A stretch of DNA of 64,000 nucleotides, taken from BOG-908 sp963850605. GTDB taxonomy: Bacteria > Pseudomonadota > Alphaproteobacteria > Acetobacterales > Acetobacteraceae. The DNA is taken from positions 372,001 through 436,000 of the forward strand of contig CAWKLX010000007.1 in the NCBI GenBank assembly GCA_963850605.1, read 5' to 3'. Below the pieces are notes generated by a model, which saw nothing but the letters and a program-made list of their open reading frames with translations, had not been told where the DNA came from and ran no database searches. Each line of letters begins with the position of its first letter. Position 1 is the stretch's first letter. The position numbers and the translations under genes are program-made. This document shows positions 16,369 through 25,851 of the stretch, piece by piece.

Positions 16369-17660
16369 GCCTTGGCCGGCAGGATGCGGGCGTGGCACGG
16401 GCCGAAACCGATTGATACGAAGCCGGGTGCGTGGGCGCGTGCGGACAGGATGATTTCGTCGCCATCCTCCAGTGCCGCCCGTTGCTCGCCGTTGGGCAAG
16501 GCGAGCGGCCGCGTGCCGCCGTGGGCGAGTTCCATCAGGCTGCCCCACCCGTCCGGTTCCGCCGCCGAAATCGTGCCTGTGCCGAGCAGGTCACCCGGTG
16601 AGAGATTGCATCCGTTACTGGCGTGATGGGCGATCATTTGGGCCGCGGTCCAATACAGGCTATCGGCCGGACCGCGGCTGAGCCGGTGCGGGGCGTCGCC
16701 CGCATCACGCATGCTTTGCGTGAGCAGATGGACCTCTAATTGCAGGCTGTAGGCGCCGTGACGCTGATCCGCCTCGTCCCACAAATAAGGGAGCGGCACC
16801 GGGTCACCATCCGGGCGTGGCGGTTGCGGGATGCGAAATGGGATCAAGGCTTCTGCCGTCACGATCCATGGCGAGATGGTTGTGCAGAAACTCTTGGCGA
16901 GGAAGGGACCGAGCGGCTGGTACTCCCAGGCTTGCAGGTCGCGCGCCGACCAGTCGTTCAGCAGGCACAGCCCCGCAACGCGCGCGTCGGCCTGCGCAAT
17001 GGGCACCGGTTGTCCGCGTGCGTTGGCAGGACCACCGATCCAGATGCCCAGTTCCAGTTCGTAATCCAGCCGCCGGGCCGGTCCGAAGCTGGGAATTTCC
17101 TGGTCGGGCGTTTTGCGTTGGCCGTTGGGGCGCGTGACCGCCTCGCCCGAGACGCTGACAGAGGAGGCACGGCCGTGATAGCCGATGGGCACGTATTTAT
17201 AGTTCGGCAGCAGCGGCGCATCGGGACGGAACAACCGGCCGATGTTGCGGGCGTGATGGATGCCGGCGTAAAAATCCGTGTAGTCGCCTATAGTCGCAGG
17301 CACGTGCAGCGCACAGGCGTGCGCATCGTGCAACAGGGGCGCAACATGCTCGCGATGTGCGGAATCGGATAGCAATTCAGACAGGCGTGCGCGCAGAGCG
17401 CGCCGCGCCGAATGCGGTGTGCCGAGCAGCGCGTTGAGCGTCGGCTCGGTCAGTGCCGAAGCGGCCTCGTCCGGCAGCAGCCCGGCCATGGCTGCCCCAT
17501 GGAGATCGAGAATGCGATCGCCGATCGCGGTTCCGGCGCGTCGATCCTCCAAAATGCTGAAGACGCCATAAGGGAGGTTCTGGATCGGAAACTCGGCATG
17601 GCCGTCCGCACCCGGCACCCAACTGCGCCGGGCCGGGTCATGGGTTTCATCCACGGTCAC
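16365..17660 (-). CDS. fahA: Fumarylacetoacetase
   Basis: A 431-residue hydrolase that splits fumarylacetoacetate to fumarate and acetoacetate, the last step of tyrosine breakdown. The N-terminal region THDPARRSWVPGADGHAEFP and the active-site stretch DYTDFYAGIHHARNIGRLFR are highly characteristic. LDYELELGIWIG and NDWSARDLQAWEYQPLGPF carry metal-binding residues. I chose GTG 17660 because it makes a GTGA overlap with the hmgA stop; an upstream in-frame extension would run into hmgA without a ribosome site. Complete and of normal length. Confidence 0.95.
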   Translation of the reverse strand: MTVDETHDPARRSWVPGADGHAEFPIQNLPYGVFSILEDRRAGTAIGDRILDLHGAAMAGLLPDEAASALTEPTLNALLGTPHSARRALRARLSELLSDSAHREHVAPLLHDAHACALHVPATIGDYTDFYAGIHHARNIGRLFRPDAPLLPNYKYVPIGYHGRASSVSVSGEAVTRPNGQRKTPDQEIPSFGPARRLDYELELGIWIGGPANARGQPVPIAQADARVAGLCLLNDWSARDLQAWEYQPLGPFLAKSFCTTISPWIVTAEALIPFRIPQPPRPDGDPVPLPYLWDEADQRHGAYSLQLEVHLLTQSMRDAGDAPHRLSRGPADSLYWTAAQMIAHHASNGCNLSPGDLLGTGTISAAEPDGWGSLMELAHGGTRPLALPNGEQRAALEDGDEIILSARAHAPGFVSIGFGPCHARILPAKA

Positions 17661-18997
17661 CCGGGGAGCCTCGCTTTCTCGAACCCGGACCAAACGTCGT
17701 CGTAATCGAGTTGCATCAGCGGTGTTTCAGTGGCCCAGCGTGTTGGGCGGAAGACGTGGCGCGTCTCGATCATGAACGCCATGGTGTTGTCGATACGATG
17801 CGGCGCCAATTCGGCGGCGACTGCCTTGGCATAGCTCGCCTGGTCCGGACCGTGACCGGCCATCTGGTTGTGCAGCGAGGCCCCGCCTGGGGCAAAGCCA
17901 CCCACCTTGGCATCGTAGGCGCCATGGATGAGGCCCATGAACTCGGTCATCACGTTGCGATGGAACCAGGGTGGGCGGAACGTGTCTTCGGCCACCATCC
18001 AGCGCGGTGGGAAGATAACGAAATCACAGTTGGCGGTGCCCGGCGTCTCCGACGGGCTGGTGAGCACGGTGAAGATGGAGGGGTCCGGGTGGTCGAAGCT
18101 GACAGTGTTGATGGTGTTGAAACGTCGCAGATCGTAGCGGCAGGGCGCGAGATTGCCGTGCCAGGCGACGACATCGAACGGGCTGTGATCCAGCGTGGTG
18201 GTCCACAAGCCACCCTGGAATTTTTGCACCACTTCGCACGGCTCGTCCGTATCTTCATAGGCAGCGACGGGCGTTTCAAAGTCGCGCGGATTGGCCAGGC
18301 CGTTGGCGCCGATGGGCCCGAGATCGGGCAGGCGGAATAAGGCGCCATAGTTTTCGCACACATAGCCGCGCGCCGGGCCGTGCAGCAGCGCCACGCGAAA
18401 GCGCAGACCGCGTGGTATGAGGGCGATCTGTTGCGGTTCGACCGTGAATCGGCCGAGTTCGGTTGTGATGTCGAGCGTGCCCTGCTGCGGCAGGATCAGA
18501 AGCTCGCCGTCGGCGTTGTAGAAGGCGCGCCGCATGGACTTGCCGGCGGCAAAACCGTGCACGGCCACGCCGGTGCCGGACGCCGTATCGCCGTTGCCCC
18601 CATAGGTGACCAACCCATCCACGAAATCGGTGTCGTTTTCGGGAAGCGGCATCGGGTTCCAGCGCATCCGGTTAGGGCTGGCAGGCACTTCATTGAATGG
18701 CGCGGAGCGGAGCCACATCCCCCCCTCGTAGGGTGCGTAGGCGCCGTGATTGGCGGTTGGCCGAAGACGATACAGCCAGCTTCTGCGGTTTTCCGAACGC
18801 GGCGCGGTGAAGGCGGTGCCCGACATCTGCTCGGCATATAACCCGAACGGCGCATGCTGGGGCGAATTGCGGCCGGCGGGCAGCGCGCCCGCGACGGCCT
18901 CCGTGGAGAAGTGATTGCCGAAGCCGGCCATCATGCCTTCGTCCGGATGGCGCGTGGCGCTGGCGCCCGTGTCATGCAAAAACGGCTGGTCCAGCAT
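17657..18997 (-). CDS. hmgA: Homogentisate 1,2-dioxygenase
   Basis: A 446-residue non-haem iron ring-cleaving enzyme converting homogentisate to maleylacetoacetate. GFGNHFSTEAVAGALPAGRNSPQ at the N-terminus and SLHNQMAGHGPDQ near the C-terminus (iron-ligand region) identify it. ATG 18997 is preferred because AGGAAG lies seven bases upstream. Longer in-frame starts reach into the A/T-rich hairpin repeat and would add a low-complexity Lys/Phe stretch, which is an artefact. It is separated from hppD by 148 bases that hold repeat copy 3, so it may be expressed from its own promoter or by partial read-through. Confidence 0.95.
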   Translation of the reverse strand: MLDQPFLHDTGASATRHPDEGMMAGFGNHFSTEAVAGALPAGRNSPQHAPFGLYAEQMSGTAFTAPRSENRRSWLYRLRPTANHGAYAPYEGGMWLRSAPFNEVPASPNRMRWNPMPLPENDTDFVDGLVTYGGNGDTASGTGVAVHGFAAGKSMRRAFYNADGELLILPQQGTLDITTELGRFTVEPQQIALIPRGLRFRVALLHGPARGYVCENYGALFRLPDLGPIGANGLANPRDFETPVAAYEDTDEPCEVVQKFQGGLWTTTLDHSPFDVVAWHGNLAPCRYDLRRFNTINTVSFDHPDPSIFTVLTSPSETPGTANCDFVIFPPRWMVAEDTFRPPWFHRNVMTEFMGLIHGAYDAKVGGFAPGGASLHNQMAGHGPDQASYAKAVAAELAPHRIDNTMAFMIETRHVFRPTRWATETPLMQLDYDDVWSGFEKARLPG

Positions 18998-19034
18998 GGT
19001 TTGGCTTCCTGCCTTGTGATTGAACTCGTTCATA

Positions 19035-19136
19035 AGCAAGCAGTCCTTTTTTGAAAAAAAGGACCAAAAAACTTTTTTCGGTCTTCGACACCAATGAGAA
19101 CGGTTTTTTGCTTCTTTTTTTAAGAAAGAAGGCCTC
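19035..19136 (+). repeat. Dispersed hairpin repeat, copy 3
   Basis: Same orientation and outer hairpins as copy 1 (GCAAGCAGTCC, A/T runs, GGACC, then the GCTTC and GAAGGCCT hairpin), but the inner spacer is different. It lies between hppD and hmgA, which are transcribed in the same direction, so it would act as an intra-operon terminator or attenuator rather than at a transcription-unit end. Confidence 0.85.
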
Positions 19137-19144
19137 ACTGCGAA

Positions 19145-20215
19145 TTAGGCGTCGACCTTGATGACGCCGCGGCGGATCTGGTCCAGCTCGATAAACTCGT
19201 AGAGCGCTTGGAAGTTGCCCGCGCCGAAACCTTCGTTGCCCTTGCGCTGGATGATCTCGAAGAAGATCGGGCCGAACAGGTTCTCGGTGAAGATCTGCAG
19301 CAGCAGGCCTTCGCGCTCCACATCGCCGTCGATCAGGATGCGGTTGCGCCGCAGCCGTTCCAGATCCTCACCGTGGCCGGGCACGCGCTTGTCGACCAGC
19401 TCGTAATAGGTTTCGATTGTGTCCTGCAGCCGCACGCCCCGCGCGCGCAGTTTTTCGACCGTCGCAAAAATGTCGTTGGTGGACAAGGCAAGGTGCTGAA
19501 TGCCTTCGCCCTTGTACTCGCGCAGGAACTCCTCAATCTGGCTGTGCTCGTCCTGGCTTTCGTTCAGGGGAATGCGTATGGCGCCGTCCGGCGCGATCAT
19601 CGCCTGGCTGAACAGGCCGGTGGCCTTCCCTTTGATGTCGAAATATTTCTGTTCCTCGAAACCGAAAATCTGGTTGTAGAAACTGGACCAGGTACGCATT
19701 TCGCCGCGGCGGACGTTGTGCGTCAGGTGGTCGAGCAAGTCGAGGCCGACATTGTTCTCCGCCTCGGCCTCGGCAGCGCCTGGCACAGGCGACCAACCGT
19801 CATACAGGCTGCCGCGTGCGCCGTGCCGGTCCACCAGATACAGGTAGGATCCACCGATACCTTCCAGCACGAAGCTGCCCTCGCCCAACGTGCCGCGCGA
19901 CGCATCCGCCGCGTGGCCGCCACGGGCCAGGGCCGCTTCGTACGCCGCGCGCGCGTCGTCCACACGGAACGCCATGCCGCTGGCAGACGCGCCATGCGCT
20001 GCACGAAAATCGGCGGCCTGGCCGGACGGTTCGCGATTGAGCAGCAGGTTGATGCGGCCCTGCTTGTAGCGCACCACGTCCCGCGTCGGATGCCGCGACG
20101 CCTGCACGAAGCCGAGCTGGTCGAACAGCGCGGCCATGCGGTCCGGATCGGGCGAGGTGAACTCGCAGAACTCGAAGCCGTCCAGGCCAAGCGGGTTTCG
20201 ATCGGTCACGGCCAT
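19145..20215 (-). CDS. hppD: 4-hydroxyphenylpyruvate dioxygenase
   Basis: A 356-residue iron dioxygenase that turns 4-hydroxyphenylpyruvate into homogentisate. The three iron ligands are visible: His163 in LDHLTHN, His241 in IQHLALS and Glu320 in PIFFEII. The C-terminal GNEGFGAGNFQALYE is the family signature. ATG 20215 has an AGGAG site upstream. It is divergently arranged with a MarR-type regulator 81 bases away, which likely controls it. It is the first gene of the tyrosine/homogentisate operon. Confidence 0.96.
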   Translation of the reverse strand: MAVTDRNPLGLDGFEFCEFTSPDPDRMAALFDQLGFVQASRHPTRDVVRYKQGRINLLLNREPSGQAADFRAAHGASASGMAFRVDDARAAYEAALARGGHAADASRGTLGEGSFVLEGIGGSYLYLVDRHGARGSLYDGWSPVPGAAEAEAENNVGLDLLDHLTHNVRRGEMRTWSSFYNQIFGFEEQKYFDIKGKATGLFSQAMIAPDGAIRIPLNESQDEHSQIEEFLREYKGEGIQHLALSTNDIFATVEKLRARGVRLQDTIETYYELVDKRVPGHGEDLERLRRNRILIDGDVEREGLLLQIFTENLFGPIFFEIIQRKGNEGFGAGNFQALYEFIELDQIRRGVIKVDA

Positions 20216-20296
20216 CCCGGGCGCTCCTGCAGAGTAGTTACGTTTGATACGACATTGCGCTATGCCCGCCCGATGTCAACCTGTAGCGTGCCGCCC
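20216..20296. promoter_or_regulatory. Divergent promoter/operator region between hppD and the MarR regulator
   Basis: The 81-base gap must hold both promoters. It contains an A/T-richer patch with the imperfect inverted sequence CGTTTGATACG around 20250, a plausible MarR-type site. This is an inference from position; no exact consensus is known to me for this regulator. Confidence 0.35.
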
Positions 20297-20755
20297 ATGG
20301 CCAAGACAAAGTTGAAACTGGACAGCTTCATCCCCTACCGGCTCTCGGTCACGTCCAACCTGGTGAGCGGCACGATTGCGCGCGCCTACGACACGCTGTT
20401 CGGGCTGCGCATCCCCGAATGGCGGCTGATCGCGGTGATCGCCGAGCATGACGGCATCACGCAGGCTGGCATCGGCGCACGAACGCGGATGGACAAGGTG
20501 ACCGTCAGCCGCGCCACCGCGTCGCTCTGCGAGCGCGGGCTGGTCGCGCGTGTCGCACATCCGGACGATCGCCGCTCGCACAAGCTGTGCCTGACGGCAA
20601 GCGGCCGCTCCCTTTACGGCGAGGTGGCACCCAAAGCGCTGGAGCTGGAGGCGCGCATCTTCGGTGGCTTCGACCGCGCCGAGCGTGCCACGCTCATGGC
20701 CATGCTGCGCCGCATCGATGGGCTGGCCATTGCGGCCGAGGCGCAAGCGGAATAG
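20297..20755 (+). CDS. MarR-family regulator, likely HmgR-type repressor of tyrosine catabolism
   Basis: A 152-residue winged-helix protein from ATG 20297 (an upstream ATG at 20273 is possible). The DNA-binding part includes ITQAGIGARTRMDKVTVSRATASLCERGLV, and the wing has HPDDRRSHKLCLT, the classic MarR DxRS motif. Its position head-to-head with hppD suggests it senses a pathway intermediate such as homogentisate, as HmgR regulators do in other proteobacteria. Ligand and operator are inferred, not seen. It is followed 31 bases later by the debranching-type gene, which could be co-transcribed. Confidence 0.85.
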   Translation: MAKTKLKLDSFIPYRLSVTSNLVSGTIARAYDTLFGLRIPEWRLIAVIAEHDGITQAGIGARTRMDKVTVSRATASLCERGLVARVAHPDDRRSHKLCLTASGRSLYGEVAPKALELEARIFGGFDRAERATLMAMLRRIDGLAIAAEAQAE

Positions 20756-20786
20756 CAGGGCACGCCACCGCCCGGGAGTGCGCCCC

Positions 20787-22934
20787 ATGCCGTTCAAGGT
20801 CCAGGTCGGCCCGCCGCAGATCGCCATCCACCAGGGACAAACGGTGCTGATCAGCCAGGAGGACGGGCAGATCGCCTGGCCCAGCGAAAAGGGCATGTAT
20901 TACCACGATACGAGGGTGGTCAGCGCCTGGGCGGTGTATGCCAACGGCGCGCCCTGGGTGCTGCTGAACGGGGGTGCCATCACCTACTACGCGGCGCGCA
21001 TCTTCCTGACCAACGGCGATTTCCTGACGCAGGACGGCAAGATCGCCGCGCGCACGCTGGCCCTGGTGGTCAGCCGCGAGATCGATGGCGGCATGCACGA
21101 AGATCTGGACGTGACGAATCACGGCACGCAGAGATCCGGTTCAACCTGGAGATCGCGCCGCGCTGCGATTTCGCCGATGTATTCGAGGTCAAATCCGATC
21201 GCATCGTCCGCCGCGGACAGATCAACACCATGTGGAACGACACGGCGCAAACCCTGTCCAACACCTATCGCAACGCGCGATTTCGTCCGTTCGGTGGCGA
21301 TCACCGCGGTGCACGCCAAGGCCGGTTACGCGAACGGTCGGCTGAGCTTCGATATCGAGCTCGAACCGGGTGAGACCTGGCATTGCTGCCTGCACTACGA
21401 TCTGGGCGAAGGGAAGAACATCGTCTGCGCGCCTGCAGAGTGCGTGGCGCACGACGCCGACAATCGCCACGCCGCCGAGCTGCACGACTGGCAGAGGCGC
21501 GTGCTGAAGATCGAAACGCCGAACGAGGAATATTATCGCTTCTTCCACCAGGCGATCGACGACATGGCGGCACTCCGCCTGCCGAGGGGCGATCACGACC
21601 ACATGGTGTTCATGCCGGCCGCCGGCCTGCCGTGGTTCATGGCGCCGTTCGGCCGCGACAGCCTGATCGTGTCGCTGCAGAACATCACCGTCTATCCCGA
21701 ATTCGCCCGCGGCTCGTTGCAGGTGCTCGGCGCGCTGCAGGCCGATGCACGCGACGACTACCGCGATGCCGAACCCGGCAAGATCATGCACGAGCTGCGC
21801 TGCGGCGAGCTCGCGCACTTCAAGCTGATCCCGCACACGCCGTATTACGGCACGGCTGACGCCACCCCGCTTTGGCTGATTACCTTGCACGCCGCCTGGC
21901 GTGCCACCGGCGACCGCGACCTGCTCGATCAGCACATGAAGACGGCGGAACGCTGCCTGGCCTGGATCGACGAGTATGGCGACCGCGACGGGGACGGATT
22001 TCAGGAATACCAGACGCGATCCTCGGCCGGGTACGAGAACATGGGCTGGAAAGATAGCGGCGACGCCGTCATGTATCCGGACGGCTCGCTGGTGCGCGGC
22101 CCGAAAGCACTCTGCGAGTTGCAGGGCTACGTGTACGACGCATGGCTGCGCATGGCGCAGATTTTCGACGCGCTCGGCCACGCAGACCGCGCGACAACGT
22201 TGCGCGGCAAGGCGCACGCACTGTTCGACGCATTCAACGAGGCGTTCTGGGACGAGGAATTCGGCTTCTACGCCTACGCGCTCGACGGCGAGAAGAAGAA
22301 GGTGCTGAGCGTCGCGTCCAATCCAGGTCACTGCCTGTGGTCGGGGATCGTGCCGCCAGACCGCGCGGCGCGCGTCGTCGAACGGTTGATGGCGCCCGAC
22401 ATGTGGACCGGCTGGGGCATCCGCACCCTGTCGGCCGCGCACACCGCGTTCAACCCATATGCCTATCAGCTCGGCGCGGTCTGGCCGCACGACAATTCCA
22501 TCATCGCCGCCGGCTTCAAGCGATACGGCTTCGCGGCCGAGGCGGCGCGCGTGGCCCGCGACGTCAGCGGTGCAGCCAGCCACTTCCAATCCAACCAGCT
22601 GCCCGAGCTGTATGCCGGCATCCAGAAGGACAACACCAACTTCCCGGTCCAATACCTCGGCGCGAACGTGCCGCAAGCCTGGGCCGCGGGATCGGCGTTC
22701 CTGCTGTTGCAGACCATGCTGGGCCTGGCCCCTGACGCGGTCGCTGGCCGCCTGTTCATCGACCCCGCTCTGCCGGCCTGGCTGCCGGACGTGACCATTC
22801 GCGACCTGACCATGGGCGAGCAAAGCTATTGCATCCGTTTCCGGCGCGAGCACGGTGACACGCGCCACGAGGTGCTGAGCGGCGACCCTGCGCTGGTCGA
22901 GACGCGGCCGTTCGGCGCAGCGTGGCCTGGCTGA
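20787..22934 (+). CDS. Amylo-alpha-1,6-glucosidase / glycogen debranching-type protein (paired internal frameshift)
   Basis: A 715-codon frame. The N-terminal domain begins MPFKVQVGPPQIAIHQGQ, and the C-terminal (alpha/alpha)6 glycosidase part contains MPAAGLPWFMAPFGRDSL, YGDRDGDGFQEY, WKDSGDAV and NPYAYQLGAVWPHDNS, typical of GH63/GDE-like proteins. Between about 21130 and 21274 the main frame gives low-quality sequence, whereas the next frame reads EIRFNLEIAPRCDFADVFEV, the expected family sequence. One missing and one extra base would explain it. Such enzymes remove alpha-1,6 branches or act on glucosyl compounds in compatible-solute or storage metabolism. Confidence 0.85.
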   Translation: MPFKVQVGPPQIAIHQGQTVLISQEDGQIAWPSEKGMYYHDTRVVSAWAVYANGAPWVLLNGGAITYYAARIFLTNGDFLTQDGKIAARTLALVVSREIDGGMHEDLDVTNHGTQRSGSTWRSRRAAISPMYSRSNPIASSAADRSTPCGTTRRKPCPTPIATRDFVRSVAITAVHAKAGYANGRLSFDIELEPGETWHCCLHYDLGEGKNIVCAPAECVAHDADNRHAAELHDWQRRVLKIETPNEEYYRFFHQAIDDMAALRLPRGDHDHMVFMPAAGLPWFMAPFGRDSLIVSLQNITVYPEFARGSLQVLGALQADARDDYRDAEPGKIMHELRCGELAHFKLIPHTPYYGTADATPLWLITLHAAWRATGDRDLLDQHMKTAERCLAWIDEYGDRDGDGFQEYQTRSSAGYENMGWKDSGDAVMYPDGSLVRGPKALCELQGYVYDAWLRMAQIFDALGHADRATTLRGKAHALFDAFNEAFWDEEFGFYAYALDGEKKKVLSVASNPGHCLWSGIVPPDRAARVVERLMAPDMWTGWGIRTLSAAHTAFNPYAYQLGAVWPHDNSIIAAGFKRYGFAAEAARVARDVSGAASHFQSNQLPELYAGIQKDNTNFPVQYLGANVPQAWAAGSAFLLLQTMLGLAPDAVAGRLFIDPALPAWLPDVTIRDLTMGEQSYCIRFRREHGDTRHEVLSGDPALVETRPFGAAWPG

Positions 22935-22976
22935 TCCGGTCTGGACAGGGCGGCGCCGAGCTTGTGTAACGCAAAG

Positions 22977-24371
22977 ATGGACGCGCCAGCGCCGCTGATC
23001 GACACCATCGCAGGCCTCAGATGCACGCTGTGCCGTGCCGGCGGGCTGTTGACCCATCTCGACCATGTCGCCTGCGGTGTTTGCGGCCAGAGCTATCCGG
23101 TTCTGGGCGGCGTGCCCATCATGTTCGAGTCCGCAACCGTGGAACCAGGGCCGGCGGTGGACGAGGCTGCGGCGCGCGAGGTGCTCGATGCGTTCGGCAT
23201 CCAGGCCGATGCGCTCTCGGTGCTGCGGATGCGCACGGCCATGCGGCGGCGAGTCCGGTTCGGCGACGCGCTGATCGAGACGGAAAGCCAGCAGTTCCTC
23301 GACCGGGTCAGGGCATCCGGCCACGCGATCAGCGCCGCGCCGGCGGAGGCGTTGGTCGAAATCCCGGCGGGGCTGGTCGGCGAACAACGTTACCACTGGG
23401 CCAAAACCTACCTGCCCCGGCGAATGCAGGGCGGGGTGCGGTTTCTGGCAAACATGCGCCTGGAGAATCGCGGTCCGGCCGCCCTGCGCAGCGCCGGCGC
23501 GGGCCGCGCCCATGTGGCTATACGATGGGCCAGGCAAGATCGGTCAGACCTGGGTGAACAGAGTGAGCGCACACCCCTGCCGATCGATCTGGCGCCAGGA
23601 CAGGCGGTGACGGTGGCGGTCTGGGTGGTGCCTCCGCCCGAGCCCGGCGCGTATCGGCTGACCGTGCTGATCGTCCGCGAGCAACTTGACTGGCTGGAAC
23701 AGGACGCGATCACGCTGCCCGTCACCGTCTCCGATGCCGCGCCGCCGCCGACACCCGATGGCTGGAGGGTGCTGCCGGATGCGCCCTCCAGCTACGACGC
23801 GGACCATGACCGGGGATGCGCCCTGCTCGAAGGATGGGTGCGCGACCATGCCCCGACGCGTCCGCGCGCGCTGGAGGTGGGCGGCAACGCGGCGCCCATG
23901 CTGGCACGGATGGAAAGCCTTCTTGGGCCCGACCCGGTCAATGCGGACGTCGATCTGCTGGGGTTGCAGGTGGGCCGGATGGTGGCGCGCCAGCATGGCA
24001 GCGCCGTGCGCCCGCTGTGCGCGGACGCGTTCCACCTGCCGTTTTCCTCCGGCTGGTTCGACGTGATCGTCATCTTCGCCTCGCTGCACCACTTTCCCGA
24101 TCCCGCCGCGCTCCTGGATCATTTGCGGCGCAAGCTGCGTCCGGGCGGCTTTATCGGGCTACTATGCGAGCCGGTCGGCCATCCCTGGCCGGGGGCGCTG
24201 ACCCAGGACTTCCTCACCGAATTGCGGCGTGGCGTGAACGAGCAAAGTTTTTCGCTGCGCGAGTATGACATGATGTTCCGCCAGGCCGAGCTGGTCGCCG
24301 AAGAAGTCATCGTCGATGGGAATTCACTGAAGGCACGGCTGGTGCACGCACCGGCCGATCAGGCACCGTGA
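22977..24371 (+). CDS. SAM-dependent methyltransferase with N-terminal zinc-ribbon segment
   Basis: A 464-residue protein. Four cysteines (CTLC and CGVC) with SYPVLGGVPIMF form a Trm112-like zinc ribbon at residues 15-50. A central beta-rich region (about 150-260) looks like a carbohydrate-binding or wzt-like sandwich, and a class I methyltransferase follows: RALEVGGNAAPM, DVIVIFASLHHFPDP, LRPGGFIGLLCEP. ATG 22977 was preferred over a TTG slightly upstream. It opens a polysaccharide gene group and may methylate or cap a surface glycan. The acceptor is not known. Confidence 0.78.
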   Translation: MDAPAPLIDTIAGLRCTLCRAGGLLTHLDHVACGVCGQSYPVLGGVPIMFESATVEPGPAVDEAAAREVLDAFGIQADALSVLRMRTAMRRRVRFGDALIETESQQFLDRVRASGHAISAAPAEALVEIPAGLVGEQRYHWAKTYLPRRMQGGVRFLANMRLENRGPAALRSAGAGRAHVAIRWARQDRSDLGEQSERTPLPIDLAPGQAVTVAVWVVPPPEPGAYRLTVLIVREQLDWLEQDAITLPVTVSDAAPPPTPDGWRVLPDAPSSYDADHDRGCALLEGWVRDHAPTRPRALEVGGNAAPMLARMESLLGPDPVNADVDLLGLQVGRMVARQHGSAVRPLCADAFHLPFSSGWFDVIVIFASLHHFPDPAALLDHLRRKLRPGGFIGLLCEPVGHPWPGALTQDFLTELRRGVNEQSFSLREYDMMFRQAELVAEEVIVDGNSLKARLVHAPADQAP

Positions 24372-24401
24372 ACTCAGGCGCCGTTGACGCAGGCGCGGCC
24401 G

Positions 24402-25851
24402 ATGTCGGCGCAGGAAGCCGAAACGGCGTTTCTGCGTGTGCTGGATGGCGAGAGTCCGCACAGCCACGCGCCATGCGTCACCGCTCCATCGCCCCTGCCC
24501 GCCCGCGATAGCGACATATCGTTAGGGGAACTGGGTGGATTGCTGGCGCTGGATGATGCGGAGTTTGTGGACGCCGCGTTTCGGGCGCTGCTCGGGCGCG
24601 AGGCCGATCCGGAGGGCAGAGACTATTATCGGCGCGCTCTGGCGGGCGGGCGCAGCCGTGTGCTGGTCTTGGGCGACTTGCGCTACGGTGCCGAGGGGCG
24701 GGCGCGGGCGCGGCCGGTGCCCGGCTTGCGCCGCCGGCATCTGCTGCATCGGCTATACCGGCTGGGCATGGCCGGACGGGCGCTTCGGACGCTGACGGGA
24801 ATTGTGGCGCTGCCGGGGCTTTTGACCGATGTCGAGCGGTTGTGGCGGGAGATTGCGGTGCTGGGCGGCGGGCTGCGCGAGCTCTCCGCCATGGCTGCGC
24901 GCGTCGACCGCCTGGACGCGGATGTTCGGCGCGAGGCAAGCGATGCCGACCGCCGCCAACGGCACGCCGCCGAGCAGTTGATGTACACGGGTGGGCGACC
25001 AGCTTGACCGGTTCGCGAAGCGCCTGGATGCAGAGCCCTGGGCCGACCCCATTGTGCTACTCGCCGACCGCGACGACGCGCTGGCGGTGCGGCTGGACCG
25101 CATCGGCCAGATCGCCGAGCGCGCCGCGACGCTGGCCCGAAAGGCCGCCGACACCCAGGATCCGAACGCGGCATTGGCCACCAGGCTGGAGTTGGACAGA
25201 CTGTATGTCGCGTTCGAGGACAGGTTCCGCGGCACGCGGGCCGATATCAAGCACCGGCAATCGGTCTATATCGATGTGCTGCGCTGGGCCGGCGCCGGCA
25301 CGGCGGAGCGGCCGATCGTGGATGTCGGCTCCGGCCGTGGCGAGTTGCTGGAATTGCTGGGTGAATCGGGGCTGACCGCCAAGGGGGTCGACCTGAACAC
25401 GGCGATGGTTGCGAAATGCCATGCCCACGGGCTGGACTGCACGCAGGGTGATGCGGTCGCCTACCTCGAAGGGTTGGAGCCAAGCAGCCTGGGGGCGGTC
25501 ACCGGTTTCCACATCATCGAGCACCTACCCTTCCCGGTGATGGTGGCGCTGTTGGACGCCAGCCTGCGCGCGCTGGCGCCCGGTGGGCTGGTGATCTTCG
25601 AAACGCCGAATCCCGCCAACTTTACCGTCGCCAGCCGCTGGTTCTATCTGGACCCCACCCACCGCAACCCGCTGCCGGCGGAAATGGTGTCGATGATCGC
25701 CGGCGCGCGCGGTTTTTCGGACGTGGAGATACGGGTGCTGCACCCGATGGCGGCGCGGTTCACGGCCCAGGACGAGCGACTGGGCGCGCAACTCGACGAG
25801 CTGTTTCATGGCCCGCAGGACTATGCCCTGATCGCGCGCAAACCAGCGTGA
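24402..25851 (+). CDS. DUF4214-methyltransferase fusion protein (frameshifted)
   Basis: Two adjoining frames make one probable protein of about 482 residues. The first carries a DUF4214 motif (FVDAAFRALLGREADPEGRDYY) and a coiled-coil start; the second continues the coiled coil and adds a class I methyltransferase (PIVDVGSGRGELLELL, GFHIIEHLPFPV, GGLVIFETPNPANF). The break is at 24989-24991, where removing one G of ACGGGTGGG joins the frames. DUF4214 is often linked to surface-layer or glycan assembly. The stop overlaps the next glycosyltransferase ATG by one base. A sequencing error is the simplest explanation, though two separate proteins remain possible. Confidence 0.75.

Noticed and set aside
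18998..19138. N-terminal extension of homogentisate dioxygenase into the hairpin repeat
   Set aside because: The extra residues are Lys/Phe-rich from A/T runs, and the only good ribosome site is before ATG 18997.
21222..23537. 771-codon frame antisense to the debranching and methyltransferase genes
   Set aside because: No recognisable domain, unusual His/Gln/Arg composition, and it lies opposite clear genes.
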